From CAVOOW01 sp963697675 (GTDB lineage Bacteria; Actinomycetota; Actinomycetes; JACCUZ01): 64,000 bases of DNA. Below are positions 37,369 to 46,335 of the stretch, in pieces. Position numbers and translations under genes: made by a program. The stretch lies in NCBI GenBank assembly GCA_963697675.1, contig CAVOOW010000004.1, positions 186,001 through 250,000 on the forward strand. Direction: 5' to 3'. Below the pieces are notes generated by a model. That model had not been told where the DNA came from. It worked only from the letters and a program-made list of their open reading frames with translations, and ran no database searches. Each line of letters begins with the position of its first letter. Positions within the stretch are counted from its first letter, which is position 1.

Positions 37369-38823
37369 TCAGCCGGCGGGGGTCGTGGCGGACGTCAGGT
37401 AGGCGGTGAGGAACGGGCCGAGGTCCTGCCCCGCGCGGGCGCTCGCCCAGTCGATGTACGTGGACCGGTCGACGCTGGCGAACCTGTGCTTCTGCGGCCA
37501 GCCCTGCCAGATCGCGTTGAAGGTCGACACACCCACCTTCGTGCGCAGCCGGTCGAGCATCAGCGCGCCGCAGTGGTAGACGCAGGTGTCACCGAACTGC
37601 TGGGGGTGGTAGGCCCCGGGAGGGCCGTCGGAGGCCCGCGAGTCGTTGTCGGTCAGCTTGAGATAGCGCCGCCACTGGTTCATGGTCTCCCAGCCGCGGG
37701 ACACCTCCCAGCGGATCTGCGTGTACATCGCGAAGGACTCGTTGAGCCAGAGGTCCGGCCAGTTGTCCGGCGTCACCGTGTCGCCGTACCACTGGTGGGA
37801 GTACTCGTGGAGCAGGTCGGCCCGGAAGGACCGCGCACCGTAGTCCCGCAGCAGCTGCCCGCCCATCGTGACGAGCGTCTGGGTCTCCATCGCGGAGAAG
37901 TTCGGCACGACGACGGCGCCGATGCGGTCGAACGGGTACGGACCGAGCCGCTTCTCCAGCCACTTGATCATCTTCGGCGTGCGGCGCAGCTCGGACAGCG
38001 TCGACTGGTCGCCACGCGGCACCCAGTAGGTGATGGGCAGGTTGTGCGGGCCCCTGTCGCGGTGGCGCACATAGTCGCCGATGGCGATGGTCGTGAGGTA
38101 CGACGACGCCGGGCTGGCCAGGTGCCAACGGGTGATCGTCCGCTTCGCTGTCGTGCGCCGGTTCTCCAGCTTCCCGTTGAAGATGCCTACCCAGGCTTTG
38201 GGCGCGGATATCCGGACGTCGTAGAACGCCTTGTCCGACGGCTGGTCGTTGACGGGATACCAGCTGTACGCGCCGTACGGCTCCTGCATCGTCCAGACCT
38301 GTCCGCCCTTGGTCACGGTCCAGCCCAGGTGCGCGATGTCCGCGCGGTCGGTGGGCGCCTTCACGTGCTTCGGCTTGCCGGCGTAGCGCACGATCAGGGT
38401 GTGCCGGCTGTCCTTGGCCAGCACCACACCGGCGTTGACCACCAGGTTCTTCCCGGGATGGCTGAACGCGACGGTGCGCCCGTCGAGGCGCACGCCGCGC
38501 ACCTTCAACGGGTTGCCCAGGTCGAGCTGGATCCGGCTCTCGGCGGCCGTCGCCCGGAACGCGATCGTCGCCTTGCCCTTCAGCTTCCGGTGCTTGGGAG
38601 CCCAGCGCAGCTTGAGGCCGTAGTGCAGCGCGTCGACGCTCGGGTCACCCTTCGCCGGGTAGTACGGGTCCTCGACCGGGTGGGAACGCGCCGCGTCGTA
38701 CGGCGCCGGGGCCGGCCGGGCGGCGGCCTGCTGGACGGCCGCTCCCGCGCCGGCAGTGCTGACGAGGGTGACCACGGCGAGGCCGACGATGCCGGCAGAA
38801 GACCACAGCAAGAGGAACCTCAA
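37369..38823 (-). CDS. Secreted M1-family zinc metallopeptidase
   Basis: 484 aa with an N-terminal signal sequence (FLLLWSSAGIVGLAVVTLV then Ala-rich cleavage region), so exported. The gluzincin site is complete: HEYSHQWYGD with the third ligand Glu 18 residues on in LWLNESFAMYTQ; FSAMETQT corresponds to the substrate-anchoring GAMEN loop. Aminopeptidase-N type fold lacking the C-terminal HEAT domain. The start is a TTG at 38823 with no clear ribosome site; the adjoining frame offers SRF from 38833, so one more extra base near 38823 is possible. Confidence 0.9.
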   Translation of the reverse strand: MRFLLLWSSAGIVGLAVVTLVSTAGAGAAVQQAAARPAPAPYDAARSHPVEDPYYPAKGDPSVDALHYGLKLRWAPKHRKLKGKATIAFRATAAESRIQLDLGNPLKVRGVRLDGRTVAFSHPGKNLVVNAGVVLAKDSRHTLIVRYAGKPKHVKAPTDRADIAHLGWTVTKGGQVWTMQEPYGAYSWYPVNDQPSDKAFYDVRISAPKAWVGIFNGKLENRRTTAKRTITRWHLASPASSYLTTIAIGDYVRHRDRGPHNLPITYWVPRGDQSTLSELRRTPKMIKWLEKRLGPYPFDRIGAVVVPNFSAMETQTLVTMGGQLLRDYGARSFRADLLHEYSHQWYGDTVTPDNWPDLWLNESFAMYTQIRWEVSRGWETMNQWRRYLKLTDNDSRASDGPPGAYHPQQFGDTCVYHCGALMLDRLRTKVGVSTFNAIWQGWPQKHRFASVDRSTYIDWASARAGQDLGPFLTAYLTSATTPAG

Positions 38824-38918
38824 AACGGGACAAGGTGGCGGAAGGCTGGCGAGATCACCCTAGTCCGCCCAGCAGCCCCTCTGGACACACTCGGCTCCGG
38901 GCGGATTATGGTCGGGGC

Positions 38919-39650
38919 GTGACGACCACGACGCCAGACCTCGCCGCGTTCGACCTCGCCCTCGACGAACTTGCCCAGGCCACCGACCGCCTGCTGGCGA
39001 CCGTCGACGGCTTCTCCGACGCCGATGTACGAGCGTCCTCCGGCCTGCCGGACTGGACGCGGGCCCACGTGCTGACCCACATCGCCCGAAACGCCGACGC
39101 GATGGCCCGGCTCGCCCACTACGCGCGCACCGGCGAGGAGCAGGCGATGTACCCGGGCGGTCCGCCGGCCCGGAACGCAGCCATCGAAGAGGGCGCCGGG
39201 CGCCACATCGGAGACCTGCGGCTCGATCTCGACGAGTCGGCCGAGCGGCTGCTGGCCTCGTTCGCCAACTTCGACGCCGAGGCTCTGGGCCGGGCGGTCG
39301 AGGGGTCGCGGGGCGCGAGCTGGATCGGGTGGGAGCTGCCACTGATCCGGATGCGCGAGGTGGAGATCCATCACGTCGACCTGGCTGCCGCCTACACCGC
39401 GGCCGACTGGTCCCCTGGCTTCGCGGCGCGCACCCTCGACCAGGTCGCGCCGCAGTTCCTCGGGCGCGGGGACTGTCCCGTCGCCGCGCTGCACGACGAC
39501 GCCGGCGGCACCTGGCAGGTGGGCACTTCGGGCCCGACGCTGTCCGGCAGCACGCAAGAGCTCGCTGCCTGGCTGGTGGGACGTTCCGAGGGCGCTGGTC
39601 TTACGCCGAGTCCTGCTGGAGCGGTTCCTCTCGCACCTCGGTGGAGCTGA
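38919..39650 (+). CDS. Maleylpyruvate isomerase-family (DinB-like, mycothiol-dependent) protein
   Basis: 243 aa from GTG 38919. The N-terminal four-helix DinB/MDMPI domain has LPDWTRAHVLTHIARNADAM and MREVEIHHVDLAAAY, whose histidines match the divalent-metal triad of mycothiol-dependent maleylpyruvate isomerase. The C-terminal half is the SCP2-like domain ending LAAWLVGRSEGAGL. Members act in gentisate breakdown or unknown mycothiol chemistry; no catabolic partners are nearby. The 3' end overlaps the convergent hypothetical gene by about 50 bases. Confidence 0.88.
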   Translation: MTTTTPDLAAFDLALDELAQATDRLLATVDGFSDADVRASSGLPDWTRAHVLTHIARNADAMARLAHYARTGEEQAMYPGGPPARNAAIEEGAGRHIGDLRLDLDESAERLLASFANFDAEALGRAVEGSRGASWIGWELPLIRMREVEIHHVDLAAAYTAADWSPGFAARTLDQVAPQFLGRGDCPVAALHDDAGGTWQVGTSGPTLSGSTQELAAWLVGRSEGAGLTPSPAGAVPLAPRWS

Positions 39651-39918
39651 GCGACGGCTCGTCGCGCAGATCGATCACCTCGGCCTCGGCGGCGGCGGTC
39701 ACCGCGCCCTCGAGTGCCTCGAGCATCTCGCCGTCGGGTGTGAGGAGCATCGTGCCGTCGGGCGCTATCACGAGATCGCGGCGCAACCACATCCACCGGA
39801 CGCGGCGCTGGAAGTCGCGACCCCGTTCGGCCTGGTCGCGCATCGCGCTGTAAAGCCGTTCACCACTGCCCGAGTCGATGACCTCGAGACGGTCCTCGCT
39901 CACCTGTCGATCGTCCAT
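39601..39918 (-). CDS. Hypothetical acidic protein
   Basis: 105 aa from ATG 39918 (MDDRQVSEDRLEVIDSGSGE). I do not recognise a domain. The sequence has a basic Trp-containing middle (RRVRWMWLRRDLVIAPDG) and an acidic end, with no signal or membrane segment. It overlaps the 3' end of the convergent gene, so its right to be called a gene rests on codon bias and length only. Confidence 0.55.
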   Translation of the reverse strand: MDDRQVSEDRLEVIDSGSGERLYSAMRDQAERGRDFQRRVRWMWLRRDLVIAPDGTMLLTPDGEMLEALEGAVTAAAEAEVIDLRDEPSLSSTEVREEPLQQDSA

Positions 39919-40057
39919 GCGCCTGTCCCCCAACCGCCCCGACCCACATCCGCCCCCCAGGCGACATATCCGCACGTTAACCTGCCCGACATGCGTGCGT
40001 CCGCGACGTGGACAAGATCTACGAGCGAATGGACCATCTCAATAACGGAGCGTCGAC

Positions 40058-40715
40058 ATGACATATACAGGTGCGGTGCGGCCGGGCGGACCATCCGACG
40101 TCCGCGAACTGCCCGGGCTCACGATTACCAAGCTCTCCGTCGGCCCGATGGACAACAACGCATACCTGCTCGAGTGCCCCGAGAGCGGCGAGCTGCTGCT
40201 CGTCGACGCCGCCAACGAGCCGGACCGGCTGCTCGAGCTGCTCGGGCGGTCGGGCACTGGCCCGGATCGTGACGACCCATCGGCACTACGACCACTGGCA
40301 GGGCCTCGCGGCGGTCGTCGCCGCGACGGGAGCGCGCACCCACGCCGGTCGCGACGACGTCGGCGGCATCCCGGTGGCGACCGATGAACCGCTCGACGAC
40401 GGGGCGGTGGTGCCGGTCGGAGCGGCGCAGCTTCGGGTCGTCACGCTGGTCGGTCACACACCGGGTTCGGTGGCATTGGTCTACGACGATCCGGCCGGAC
40501 ATCCGCACCTGTTCACGGGAGACTCGCTCTTCCCGGGCGGTGTCGGGCAAGACGTCAGGCCCGAGCGACTTCACGAGCCTGCTGAACGACGTCGAGAGAG
40601 AAGCTCTTCGGCGACGCTGCCCGACGACACCTGGTTCTACCCCGGGCACGGCAACGACTCGACGCTGGGCGCGGAACGCCCCGCCCTGTCCGAGTGGCGC
40701 GCGCGAGGTTGGTGA
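40058..40715 (+). CDS. Metallo-beta-lactamase-fold hydrolase, four frameshifts
   Basis: Glyoxalase II-like hydrolase. ATG 40058 has GGAG upstream. Reconstructed motifs: PMDNNAYLLECPESGELLLV, the zinc motif TTHRHYDHWQGL, VTLVGHTPGSVALVYDD, LFTGDSLFPGG, FTSLLNDVE and PDDTWFYPGHGNDSTLG. Extra single bases at 40247, within GGG 40545-40547, within 40594-40600 and near 40616 break the frame; removing all four leaves 218 codons, the expected length. Note THRHYDH has Tyr where most have Ala or Ser. The gene stands alone; its thioester or other substrate is unknown. Confidence 0.88.
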
Positions 40716-40895
40716 CACCCCTCGACCTCGAGCGAGGTCGAGATCATCGCCGATCGGCTTGTGGGATAACACCAAGCCGCGCGATGCAAGGGCGGAACCG
40801 CCCGAGAACCGTCCCTGAGCCACATCCACTGTGGCTCGTGGCGCAATCGTCGTCGCGGCCGGCTACTCGGCGCCTGCGCTCAGCGCGCGCTCGGC

Positions 40896-40917
40896 GCCGG
40901 CTGAGACTTCAGCCGGC
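40896..40917. terminator. 9-bp hairpin
   Basis: GCCGGCTGA-GACT-TCAGCCGGC, a perfect compact stem-loop, 180 bases past the metallo-beta-lactamase stop and 85 bases before the next small gene. It may end the former transcript. Confidence 0.5.
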
Positions 40918-41001
40918 TCCCGTCCAGGCCGACAAACACGCAGAGGGAAACGCCGCGCCGGCCCGGCGGAGCGTCGCCTGGACGGCGGGAGAAGCACCGT
41001 T

Positions 41002-41280
41002 GTGGAACTGACAACTGCAGCAGAAGACGTGGCGGCAGCATGGCCGGCGGAGCAGGCCGAGGAAGCGCTCCGCCGAATCGTGACGGTGATCCTGCACAGC
41101 CGCGGACCGGTCGGCATCCGGGAAATGGCCGTCCTCTGCCTCGCGTGCGACGCGCTGGGCATCGACGAACCGGTGATGGTGATCGAGCCGGCTGACCCAC
41201 GCCTGCTGGCGGTCGGTCCCCACCCCCCGAACCCTGCTGGTCGGCTGACAGGCGCGGTTCGAGGCAGGGCGGTGCCGTGA
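41002..41280 (+). CDS. Small hypothetical protein followed by a 17-bp hairpin
   Basis: 92 aa from GTG 41002 (VELTTAAEDVAAAWPAEQAE) with GGAGAAG about nine bases upstream. I do not recognise a family; it is helical at the N-terminus and has AVLCLACDALGIDEPVMVIE in the middle. The frame is open farther upstream but those residues are low-complexity. A perfect 17-bp inverted repeat begins immediately after the stop, which supports a real transcription unit. Confidence 0.5.
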   Translation: MELTTAAEDVAAAWPAEQAEEALRRIVTVILHSRGPVGIREMAVLCLACDALGIDEPVMVIEPADPRLLAVGPHPPNPAGRLTGAVRGRAVP

Positions 41281-41336
41281 GTGATCTCGGCCCTCGCAGA
41301 CGAGGCCCCCCAACGCCGGGCGAGGGCCGAGATCAC
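41281..41336. terminator. 17-bp perfect hairpin between convergent genes
   Basis: Arms GTGATCTCGGCCCTCGC (41281-41297) and exact complement (41320-41336), loop 22 bases. It starts at the base after the stop of the upstream small gene and stands between it and the convergent permease gene. It is probably bidirectional. No T tract. Confidence 0.7.
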
Positions 41337-41429
41337 GCTTCCCCCGTCCCCCCGCGGGCGACGTTAATCCGACGATCGCCCGCGTCGCCATCCGTCGTCC
41401 GGACGGTTTTGGCCGGCGATCGGACGGTC

Positions 41430-42473
41430 TCAGTGCTCGACGCCGGTCTGCTCCAGCTCGGTTGGTCCGGTTGGTTCGGTCGGTTCGGTCGGGCCTGCGG
41501 CGGCAGGCTTCCTGCGCCAGGCGCGACCGGTGGCCCCGTCCACGACGAGCCGGGTGACGCTCGGCAGCGAAGGGTCACCCGCGCGCGCCCGGCGGTAGAC
41601 GGTGGCCCACAGCAGCGGGCCGAGGACGGCGACGGTGCCGAGGACGATGAGCAGCACGTTGTTGCTGGCGCCGAGCAGCTTCAGGGCCGACGCGAGCAGC
41701 ACGACAACGAGTGAGCGCCGCACGATGCCGCCAGGGGCACTGCTGGAGACCCTGGCGCCGACGTAGACGCCCGGCAAGGCCCCGATCAGCAGCGATGCCG
41801 TCAGGCTGAACTGGAAGTCACCGAACAGGATGTGCCCCAAGGACGCCGAGGCGACCAGCGGCACGGCCTGTACGAGGTCGGTGCCGACCAGCTGACTGGC
41901 CCGCAGCATCGGATAGAGCAGCAGCAGCGAGACGATCATCAGCGAGCCCGAGCCGACCGAGGTCATGCCGACGACCAGTCCGCCGATGATGCCGGTGAGC
42001 AGCGTCGGGATCGGCCGGATGACGAACGGAGGGGGCTGCACTGGTGCCACGCCCGCGGCCTGGGCGAGCTTGGCTTTCTGCCTCTTGCGCAGGTCCAGCA
42101 GCGCCTTGGCCACCATCGCGGCCGCCGCGAACAGCAGCGCGACACCGAGGCTGGTCTTCACGACCGTCTGGGTGGCTTCGGTGTGACCGATGGCCCGCAG
42201 CAGCAGCACGCCGCAGAACGCGGCGGGCACCGAGCCGATCACGAGCCACTTCACGAGCTCCTTGTTGACCGTGCCCTTGCGCAGGTGCACCGCCCCGCCG
42301 ACCGGCTTCATGATCATCGACGCGACCAGGTCGCTCGACACGGCAGCCAGCGGCTGCACGTGGAACACCAGGATCATCATCGGGGTCATCAGGGCCCCGC
42401 CGCCCATGCCGGTCAGCCCCACGACGAACCCCACGATGAGGCCCCCGACCGCCACGGTCCACGTCAGATCCAC
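41430..42473 (-). CDS. TauE/SafE (TSUP) family permease
   Basis: Inner-membrane transporter of the sulfite/organosulfonate exporter family, 347 aa from GTG 42473 (VDLTWTVAVGGLIVGFVVGL). Family repeats: GLTGMGGGALMTPMMILVF in the first half and GGLVVGMTSVGSGSLMIVSL in the second; about eight hydrophobic helices. The C-terminus ends with TEPTEPTGPTE repeats. Substrate is unknown. It lies 70 bases downstream of terC on the same strand and may share its transcript. Confidence 0.88.
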   Translation of the reverse strand: MDLTWTVAVGGLIVGFVVGLTGMGGGALMTPMMILVFHVQPLAAVSSDLVASMIMKPVGGAVHLRKGTVNKELVKWLVIGSVPAAFCGVLLLRAIGHTEATQTVVKTSLGVALLFAAAAMVAKALLDLRKRQKAKLAQAAGVAPVQPPPFVIRPIPTLLTGIIGGLVVGMTSVGSGSLMIVSLLLLYPMLRASQLVGTDLVQAVPLVASASLGHILFGDFQFSLTASLLIGALPGVYVGARVSSSAPGGIVRRSLVVVLLASALKLLGASNNVLLIVLGTVAVLGPLLWATVYRRARAGDPSLPSVTRLVVDGATGRAWRRKPAAAGPTEPTEPTGPTELEQTGVEH

Positions 42474-42544
42474 AGAGCACCCACGGTCTTGTCGGTTTAG
42501 AAGGTCGAGAACAGACGGTACGGCACCGGGGTGCCCGGCGTCGG

Positions 42545-43534
42545 TCAATCGGGACGGACGGCCTCCCCCGGGGCGCGTCGCACCTTGACCAGGCTGGCCA
42601 CCGTCGTGATCACCAGCGTGCTCAAGATGACGGCCAACGAGAGCCAGATCGGGATCTCGGGTACGTCGACATGCTCCCCGCCGTTGATGAACGGAAGCTC
42701 GTTCCCGTGCAGCGCCTCGAGGACGAGCTTGACGCCGATGAAGGCCAGCACGACAGACAGGCCGAGGCTGAGGTACACCAGCCGTTCCAGCAACCCGCCG
42801 ATGAGGAAGTAGAGCTGACGCAGCCCCATGAGGGCGAAGACGTTGGCGGCGAAGACGAGGTAGGGCTCCTTCGTGAGCCCGTAGATCGCCGGGATCGAGT
42901 CGAGCGCGAACAGCAGGTCTGTGGTGCCCAGTGCGACGACGACGACCAGCATCGGGGTCATCAGCCGGCGGCCGTTCTCCCGGACGAGCAGCTTGACGCC
43001 GTGATAGTCGTCGGTTGAGGGCAGCCGACGCTTCAGGGACCGCAGGACCGCGTTCTCCTTGAAGTCCCCCGCGTCGTCCTCCTTGTGCATGGCCAGCCGC
43101 ACCGCGGTGACGACGAGGAACGCGCCGAAGATGTAGAAGATCCAGCTGAACTCCTTGATCGCGGCGGCACCGAGCGCGATGAAGATGCCACGCATGACCA
43201 GCGCCAGGATGATGCCGATCAGCAGTGCCGTCTGCTGCAGCGGCCGCGGCACCGCGAGCCGGGCCATGATGATCACGAAGACGAACAGGTTGTCGATCGA
43301 AAGGCTGTATTCGGTCAGCCAGCCCGCGTAGAACTCGCCGGCATAGCGCCCACCCGAGAAGAACAGCACCCCGAGCCCGAACAGCAGCGCCAACCCGATG
43401 TAGAACGCGATCCCGATCGCGCACTCGCGCATGCTCGGCTCGTGCGGGTGCCGTCCGATGACGAACACGTCCACGGCCAGCAAACCGACGAGCAGGGCGA
43501 CGGTCGCGATCCAGACCCAGGCAGACACATCCAT
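42545..43534 (-). CDS. TerC/Alx-family integral membrane protein
   Basis: 329 aa, about nine membrane helices. ATG 43534 (MDVSAWVWIATVALLVGLLA) has GGAGG ten bases upstream. Conserved acidic helices: LSIDNLFVFVIIM and LLFALDSIPAIYGLT, whose Asp and Asn residues are thought to bind metal. Members of this family (Alx, MeeF/MeeY) export manganese, and several are controlled by the yybP-ykoY riboswitch, which is present here. That makes Mn2+ efflux, or metallation of exported proteins, the likeliest role; tellurite resistance is only the historical name. Confidence 0.92.
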   Translation of the reverse strand: MDVSAWVWIATVALLVGLLAVDVFVIGRHPHEPSMRECAIGIAFYIGLALLFGLGVLFFSGGRYAGEFYAGWLTEYSLSIDNLFVFVIIMARLAVPRPLQQTALLIGIILALVMRGIFIALGAAAIKEFSWIFYIFGAFLVVTAVRLAMHKEDDAGDFKENAVLRSLKRRLPSTDDYHGVKLLVRENGRRLMTPMLVVVVALGTTDLLFALDSIPAIYGLTKEPYLVFAANVFALMGLRQLYFLIGGLLERLVYLSLGLSVVLAFIGVKLVLEALHGNELPFINGGEHVDVPEIPIWLSLAVILSTLVITTVASLVKVRRAPGEAVRPD

Positions 43535-43559
43535 GAAAGTTGTTCCTCCGGTCATCGAG

Positions 43560-43680
43560 ATGGCCGAAGGTCTCCTCCACCCAGCCGGGTCACCGGCTGG
43601 GCCGCGGTGCCGGGGCGGTGCCCGGGACTTGCCGGAACCGACCGTGATGACGACACCGTGCTTGGGAGTACTCCCCTTCA
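43560..43680 (-). promoter_or_regulatory. yybP-ykoY (Mn2+-sensing) riboswitch upstream of terC
   Basis: The minus-strand leader has the two family hallmarks: AAGGGGAGTA with adjoining CTCCC (43678-43665) and GGAGACCTTCGGCC (about 43575-43562), separated by two GC-rich hairpins, with the terC ribosome site about 25 bases on. The consensus and its link with TerC/Alx genes are established; a match to the full covariance model was not run. Confidence 0.75.
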
Positions 43681-43725
43681 CGTGCGGCTCAGTCTAGCGG
43701 CGCCGCCCAGAAACGCTGATATGCG

Positions 43726-44154
43726 TCAGGACACGCAGAACTCGTTGCCCTCGGGGTCGGTGAGCACGATCCAGAACTCGCCCATCTCGTCGTGCTCCCG
43801 CACGATGCGCGCGCCGAGCCCGACGAGCCGCTCGGCGTCCGCTCGGGCGACCTCGGTGCGCTCGGGTCGCGCGAAGGCGGCCCCCGGCTTGAGGTCGACG
43901 TGGACGCGGTTCTTGACGGTCTTGGGCTCGGGGACCTTCTGGAAGAAGAACCGCGGGCCGGCGCCCGCCGGGTCGACGCACGCCGAGGCCTTGTCCCACT
44001 GGTCCTCCGGAACGCCGATCTCGGCCAGGAATGCCGGCCACGAGTCGAACCCGTCGGGCGGCGGCTGGATCACGTAGCCCGCCGCCTCTGCCCAGAACTC
44101 GGCCAACTTCCCGGGGTCGACCGCGTCGAAGACCACCTGGACGTCTACTGCCAC
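43726..44154 (-). CDS. VOC (glyoxalase/bleomycin-resistance) family protein
   Basis: 142 aa, two beta-alpha-beta-beta-beta repeats: DVQVVFDAVDPGKLAEFWAE with RFFFQKVPEPKTVKNRVHVD, then WIVLTDPEGNEFCVS with the metal-ligand Glu near the end. This subset (glyoxalase_6 type) is widespread in actinobacteria and has no known substrate. It starts 23 bases past the uvrB stop and may be translated from the uvrB transcript. Confidence 0.88.
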   Translation of the reverse strand: MAVDVQVVFDAVDPGKLAEFWAEAAGYVIQPPPDGFDSWPAFLAEIGVPEDQWDKASACVDPAGAGPRFFFQKVPEPKTVKNRVHVDLKPGAAFARPERTEVARADAERLVGLGARIVREHDEMGEFWIVLTDPEGNEFCVS

Positions 44155-44177
44155 GATGTCTCTCTCCCTCTGGTCGG

Positions 44178-46289
44178 TCAGATCTTGCCGGCGGCCCGCA
44201 TGCCGCGCAGCTCCTTCTTCAGCTCGCCGATCTCGTCGCGCAGCCGCGCGGCGAGCTCGAACTGCAACTCGCCGGCCGCGAGGTGCATCTGGTCGGTGAG
44301 CTGCTGGATGAGATCGGCCAGGTCGACCGCCGGCAGCCCGCCCAGCGTCCGGGCATGACCGCCCGCGGCGCCGCGCGACGAGAGGCCGGGCACCGGCGCC
44401 TTGCCCCGCGACTGCTGGCGCCCTCCGCCACCGATGAGCTCCTCGGTGTCGGCGTCCTCGCGCGCGAGCATCTCGGTGATGTCGCTGATGCGCTTGCGCA
44501 GGGGTTGCGGGTCGACGCCGTTGGCGACGTTGTAGGCGACCTGCTTGGCGCGCCGCCGGTTGGTCTCGTCGATCGCCTTGGCCATCGAGTCGGTGATGCG
44601 GTCGGCGTACATGTGGACCTGACCCGACACGTTGCGGGCCGCGCGTCCGATCGTCTGGATCAGCGAGGTCCCCGAGCGCAGGAAGCCCTCCTTGTCGGCG
44701 TCGAGGATCGAAACGAGCGAGACCTCGGGCAGGTCGAGGCCCTCGCGCAGCAGGTTGATGCCGACGAGGACGTCGAACACGCCCATGCGCAGCTCACGCA
44801 GCAGCTCGACCCGGCGCAGCGTGTCGACCTCGGAGTGGAGGTAGCGCACCCGGATGCCCAGCTCGAGCAGATAGTCGGTGAGGTCCTCCGACATCTTCTT
44901 CGTCAGCGTCGTGACGAGGACGCGCTCGTTGCGCTCGGCGCGGACCTTGATCTCGTGCACCAGGTCGTCGATCTGCCCCTTCGTGGGCTTGACCACGACC
45001 TCGGGGTCGACCAGACCGGTCGGGCGGATGATCTGCTCGACCGGCGGCCCGTCGCCGCGACCGAGCTCGTAGGGACCAGGCGTGGCCGACAGGTAGACGG
45101 TCTGGCCCATGCGCTCCAGGAACTCTTCCCACCGGAGCGGCCGGTTGTCCGTCGCGCTCGGCAGACGGAACCCGTGGTCGACCAGAGTGCGCTTGCGTGA
45201 CATGTCGCCCTCGTACATGCCACCGATCTGCGGCACCGTCACGTGGGACTCGTCGATGACGAGCAGGAAGTCCTCGGGGAAGTAGTCGATCAGGCAGTGC
45301 GGTGCCGAGCCGGGTGCCCGGCCGTCGATGTGCCGCGAGTAGTTCTCGATGCCGGAACAGAAGCCGACCTGGCGCATCATCTCGAGGTCGTAGGTCGTGC
45401 GCATGCGCAGCCGTTGCGACTCGAGCAGCTTGCCCTGGCGGTCGAGCTCGGCCAGCCGGTCGGCCAGCTCGAGCTCGATGCCGGCGATGGCCCGTTCCAT
45501 GCGCTCCGGCCCGGCGACGTAGTGGGTGGCCGGGAAGACGTAGAGCTGCTCGTCCTCGGTGATCACCTCGCCGGTCAGCGGATGAAGCGTCATCAGCCGT
45601 TCGATCTCGTCACCGAACATCTCGATGCGCACGGCGAGCTGCTCGTAGACCGGGAAGATCTCGATGGTGTCACCCCGCACCCGGAACGTGCCGCGGGTGA
45701 ACGCCAGGTCGTTGCGGGTGTACTGGTTCTCGACGAACTGCCGGAGCAGCTGGTCGCGCTCGATGGTGTCGCCGACCTTGAGCCGCACCATGCGGTCGAC
45801 GTATTCCTGCGGGGTGCCCAGGCCGTAGATGCAGGACACCGAGGCGACCACGATCACGTCGCGTCGGGTGAGCAGGCTGTTGGTCGCGGAGTGGCGCAGC
45901 CGCTCGACCTCGTCGTTGATCGACGAGTCCTTCTCGATGTAGGTGTCCGTCTGCGGGATGTAGGCCTCGGGCTGGTAGTAGTCGTAGTAGGAGACGAAGT
46001 ATTCGACCGCGTTGTTGGGCAACAGCTCCCGGAACTCGGTGGCGAGCTGGGCGGCCAGGGTCTTGTTGGGGGCGATCACCAGCGTCGGCCGCTGCAGCCG
46101 CTCGACCAGCCAGGCCGTGGTCGCTGACTTGCCCGTGCCGGTGGCACCCAGCAGAACGACGTTGCGCTGCCCCTCGCGCACCCGGCGCTCGAGCTCGTCG
46201 ATCGCCGCGGGCTGGTCGCCGGAGGGCTGGAAGTCGCTGATGACCTGGAAGGGCGCAACGCGGCGCTCGAGGTCCGTGGTGGGTCTCAC
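44178..46289 (-). CDS. uvrB: Excinuclease ABC subunit B
   Basis: Helicase-like damage-verification subunit, 703 aa, complete. Walker A VVLLGATGTGKSATTAWLVE, the beta-hairpin YFVSYYDYYQPEAYIPQTDT that inserts next to the lesion, DEAD-like LLVIDESHVTVPQIGGMYEG, motif V/VI LREGLDLPEVSLV and QTIGRAARNV, and a C-terminal UVR domain (LQFELAARLRDEIGELKKEL) for UvrC binding. It lies 46 bases downstream of coaE. I see no SOS (LexA) box in that short interval. Confidence 0.97.
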   Translation of the reverse strand: MRPTTDLERRVAPFQVISDFQPSGDQPAAIDELERRVREGQRNVVLLGATGTGKSATTAWLVERLQRPTLVIAPNKTLAAQLATEFRELLPNNAVEYFVSYYDYYQPEAYIPQTDTYIEKDSSINDEVERLRHSATNSLLTRRDVIVVASVSCIYGLGTPQEYVDRMVRLKVGDTIERDQLLRQFVENQYTRNDLAFTRGTFRVRGDTIEIFPVYEQLAVRIEMFGDEIERLMTLHPLTGEVITEDEQLYVFPATHYVAGPERMERAIAGIELELADRLAELDRQGKLLESQRLRMRTTYDLEMMRQVGFCSGIENYSRHIDGRAPGSAPHCLIDYFPEDFLLVIDESHVTVPQIGGMYEGDMSRKRTLVDHGFRLPSATDNRPLRWEEFLERMGQTVYLSATPGPYELGRGDGPPVEQIIRPTGLVDPEVVVKPTKGQIDDLVHEIKVRAERNERVLVTTLTKKMSEDLTDYLLELGIRVRYLHSEVDTLRRVELLRELRMGVFDVLVGINLLREGLDLPEVSLVSILDADKEGFLRSGTSLIQTIGRAARNVSGQVHMYADRITDSMAKAIDETNRRRAKQVAYNVANGVDPQPLRKRISDITEMLAREDADTEELIGGGGRQQSRGKAPVPGLSSRGAAGGHARTLGGLPAVDLADLIQQLTDQMHLAAGELQFELAARLRDEIGELKKELRGMRAAGKI

Positions 46290-46335
46290 CCGACCAAACT
46301 ACGTCGACGGTCCGACAATGCGTCTCCGCCGGCCG

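Noticed and set aside
40831..41001. Upstream extension of the 92-aa hypothetical gene (start at 40831)
   Set aside because: The added residues are Arg/Gly/Ala low complexity and cross a perfect hairpin; the GTG at 41002 has a ribosome site.
42545..43580. Open frame joining terC antiframe to the TSUP permease (716 codons on the minus strand)
   Set aside because: The N-terminal half is out-of-frame terC; TerC and TSUP are separate genes with their own starts.
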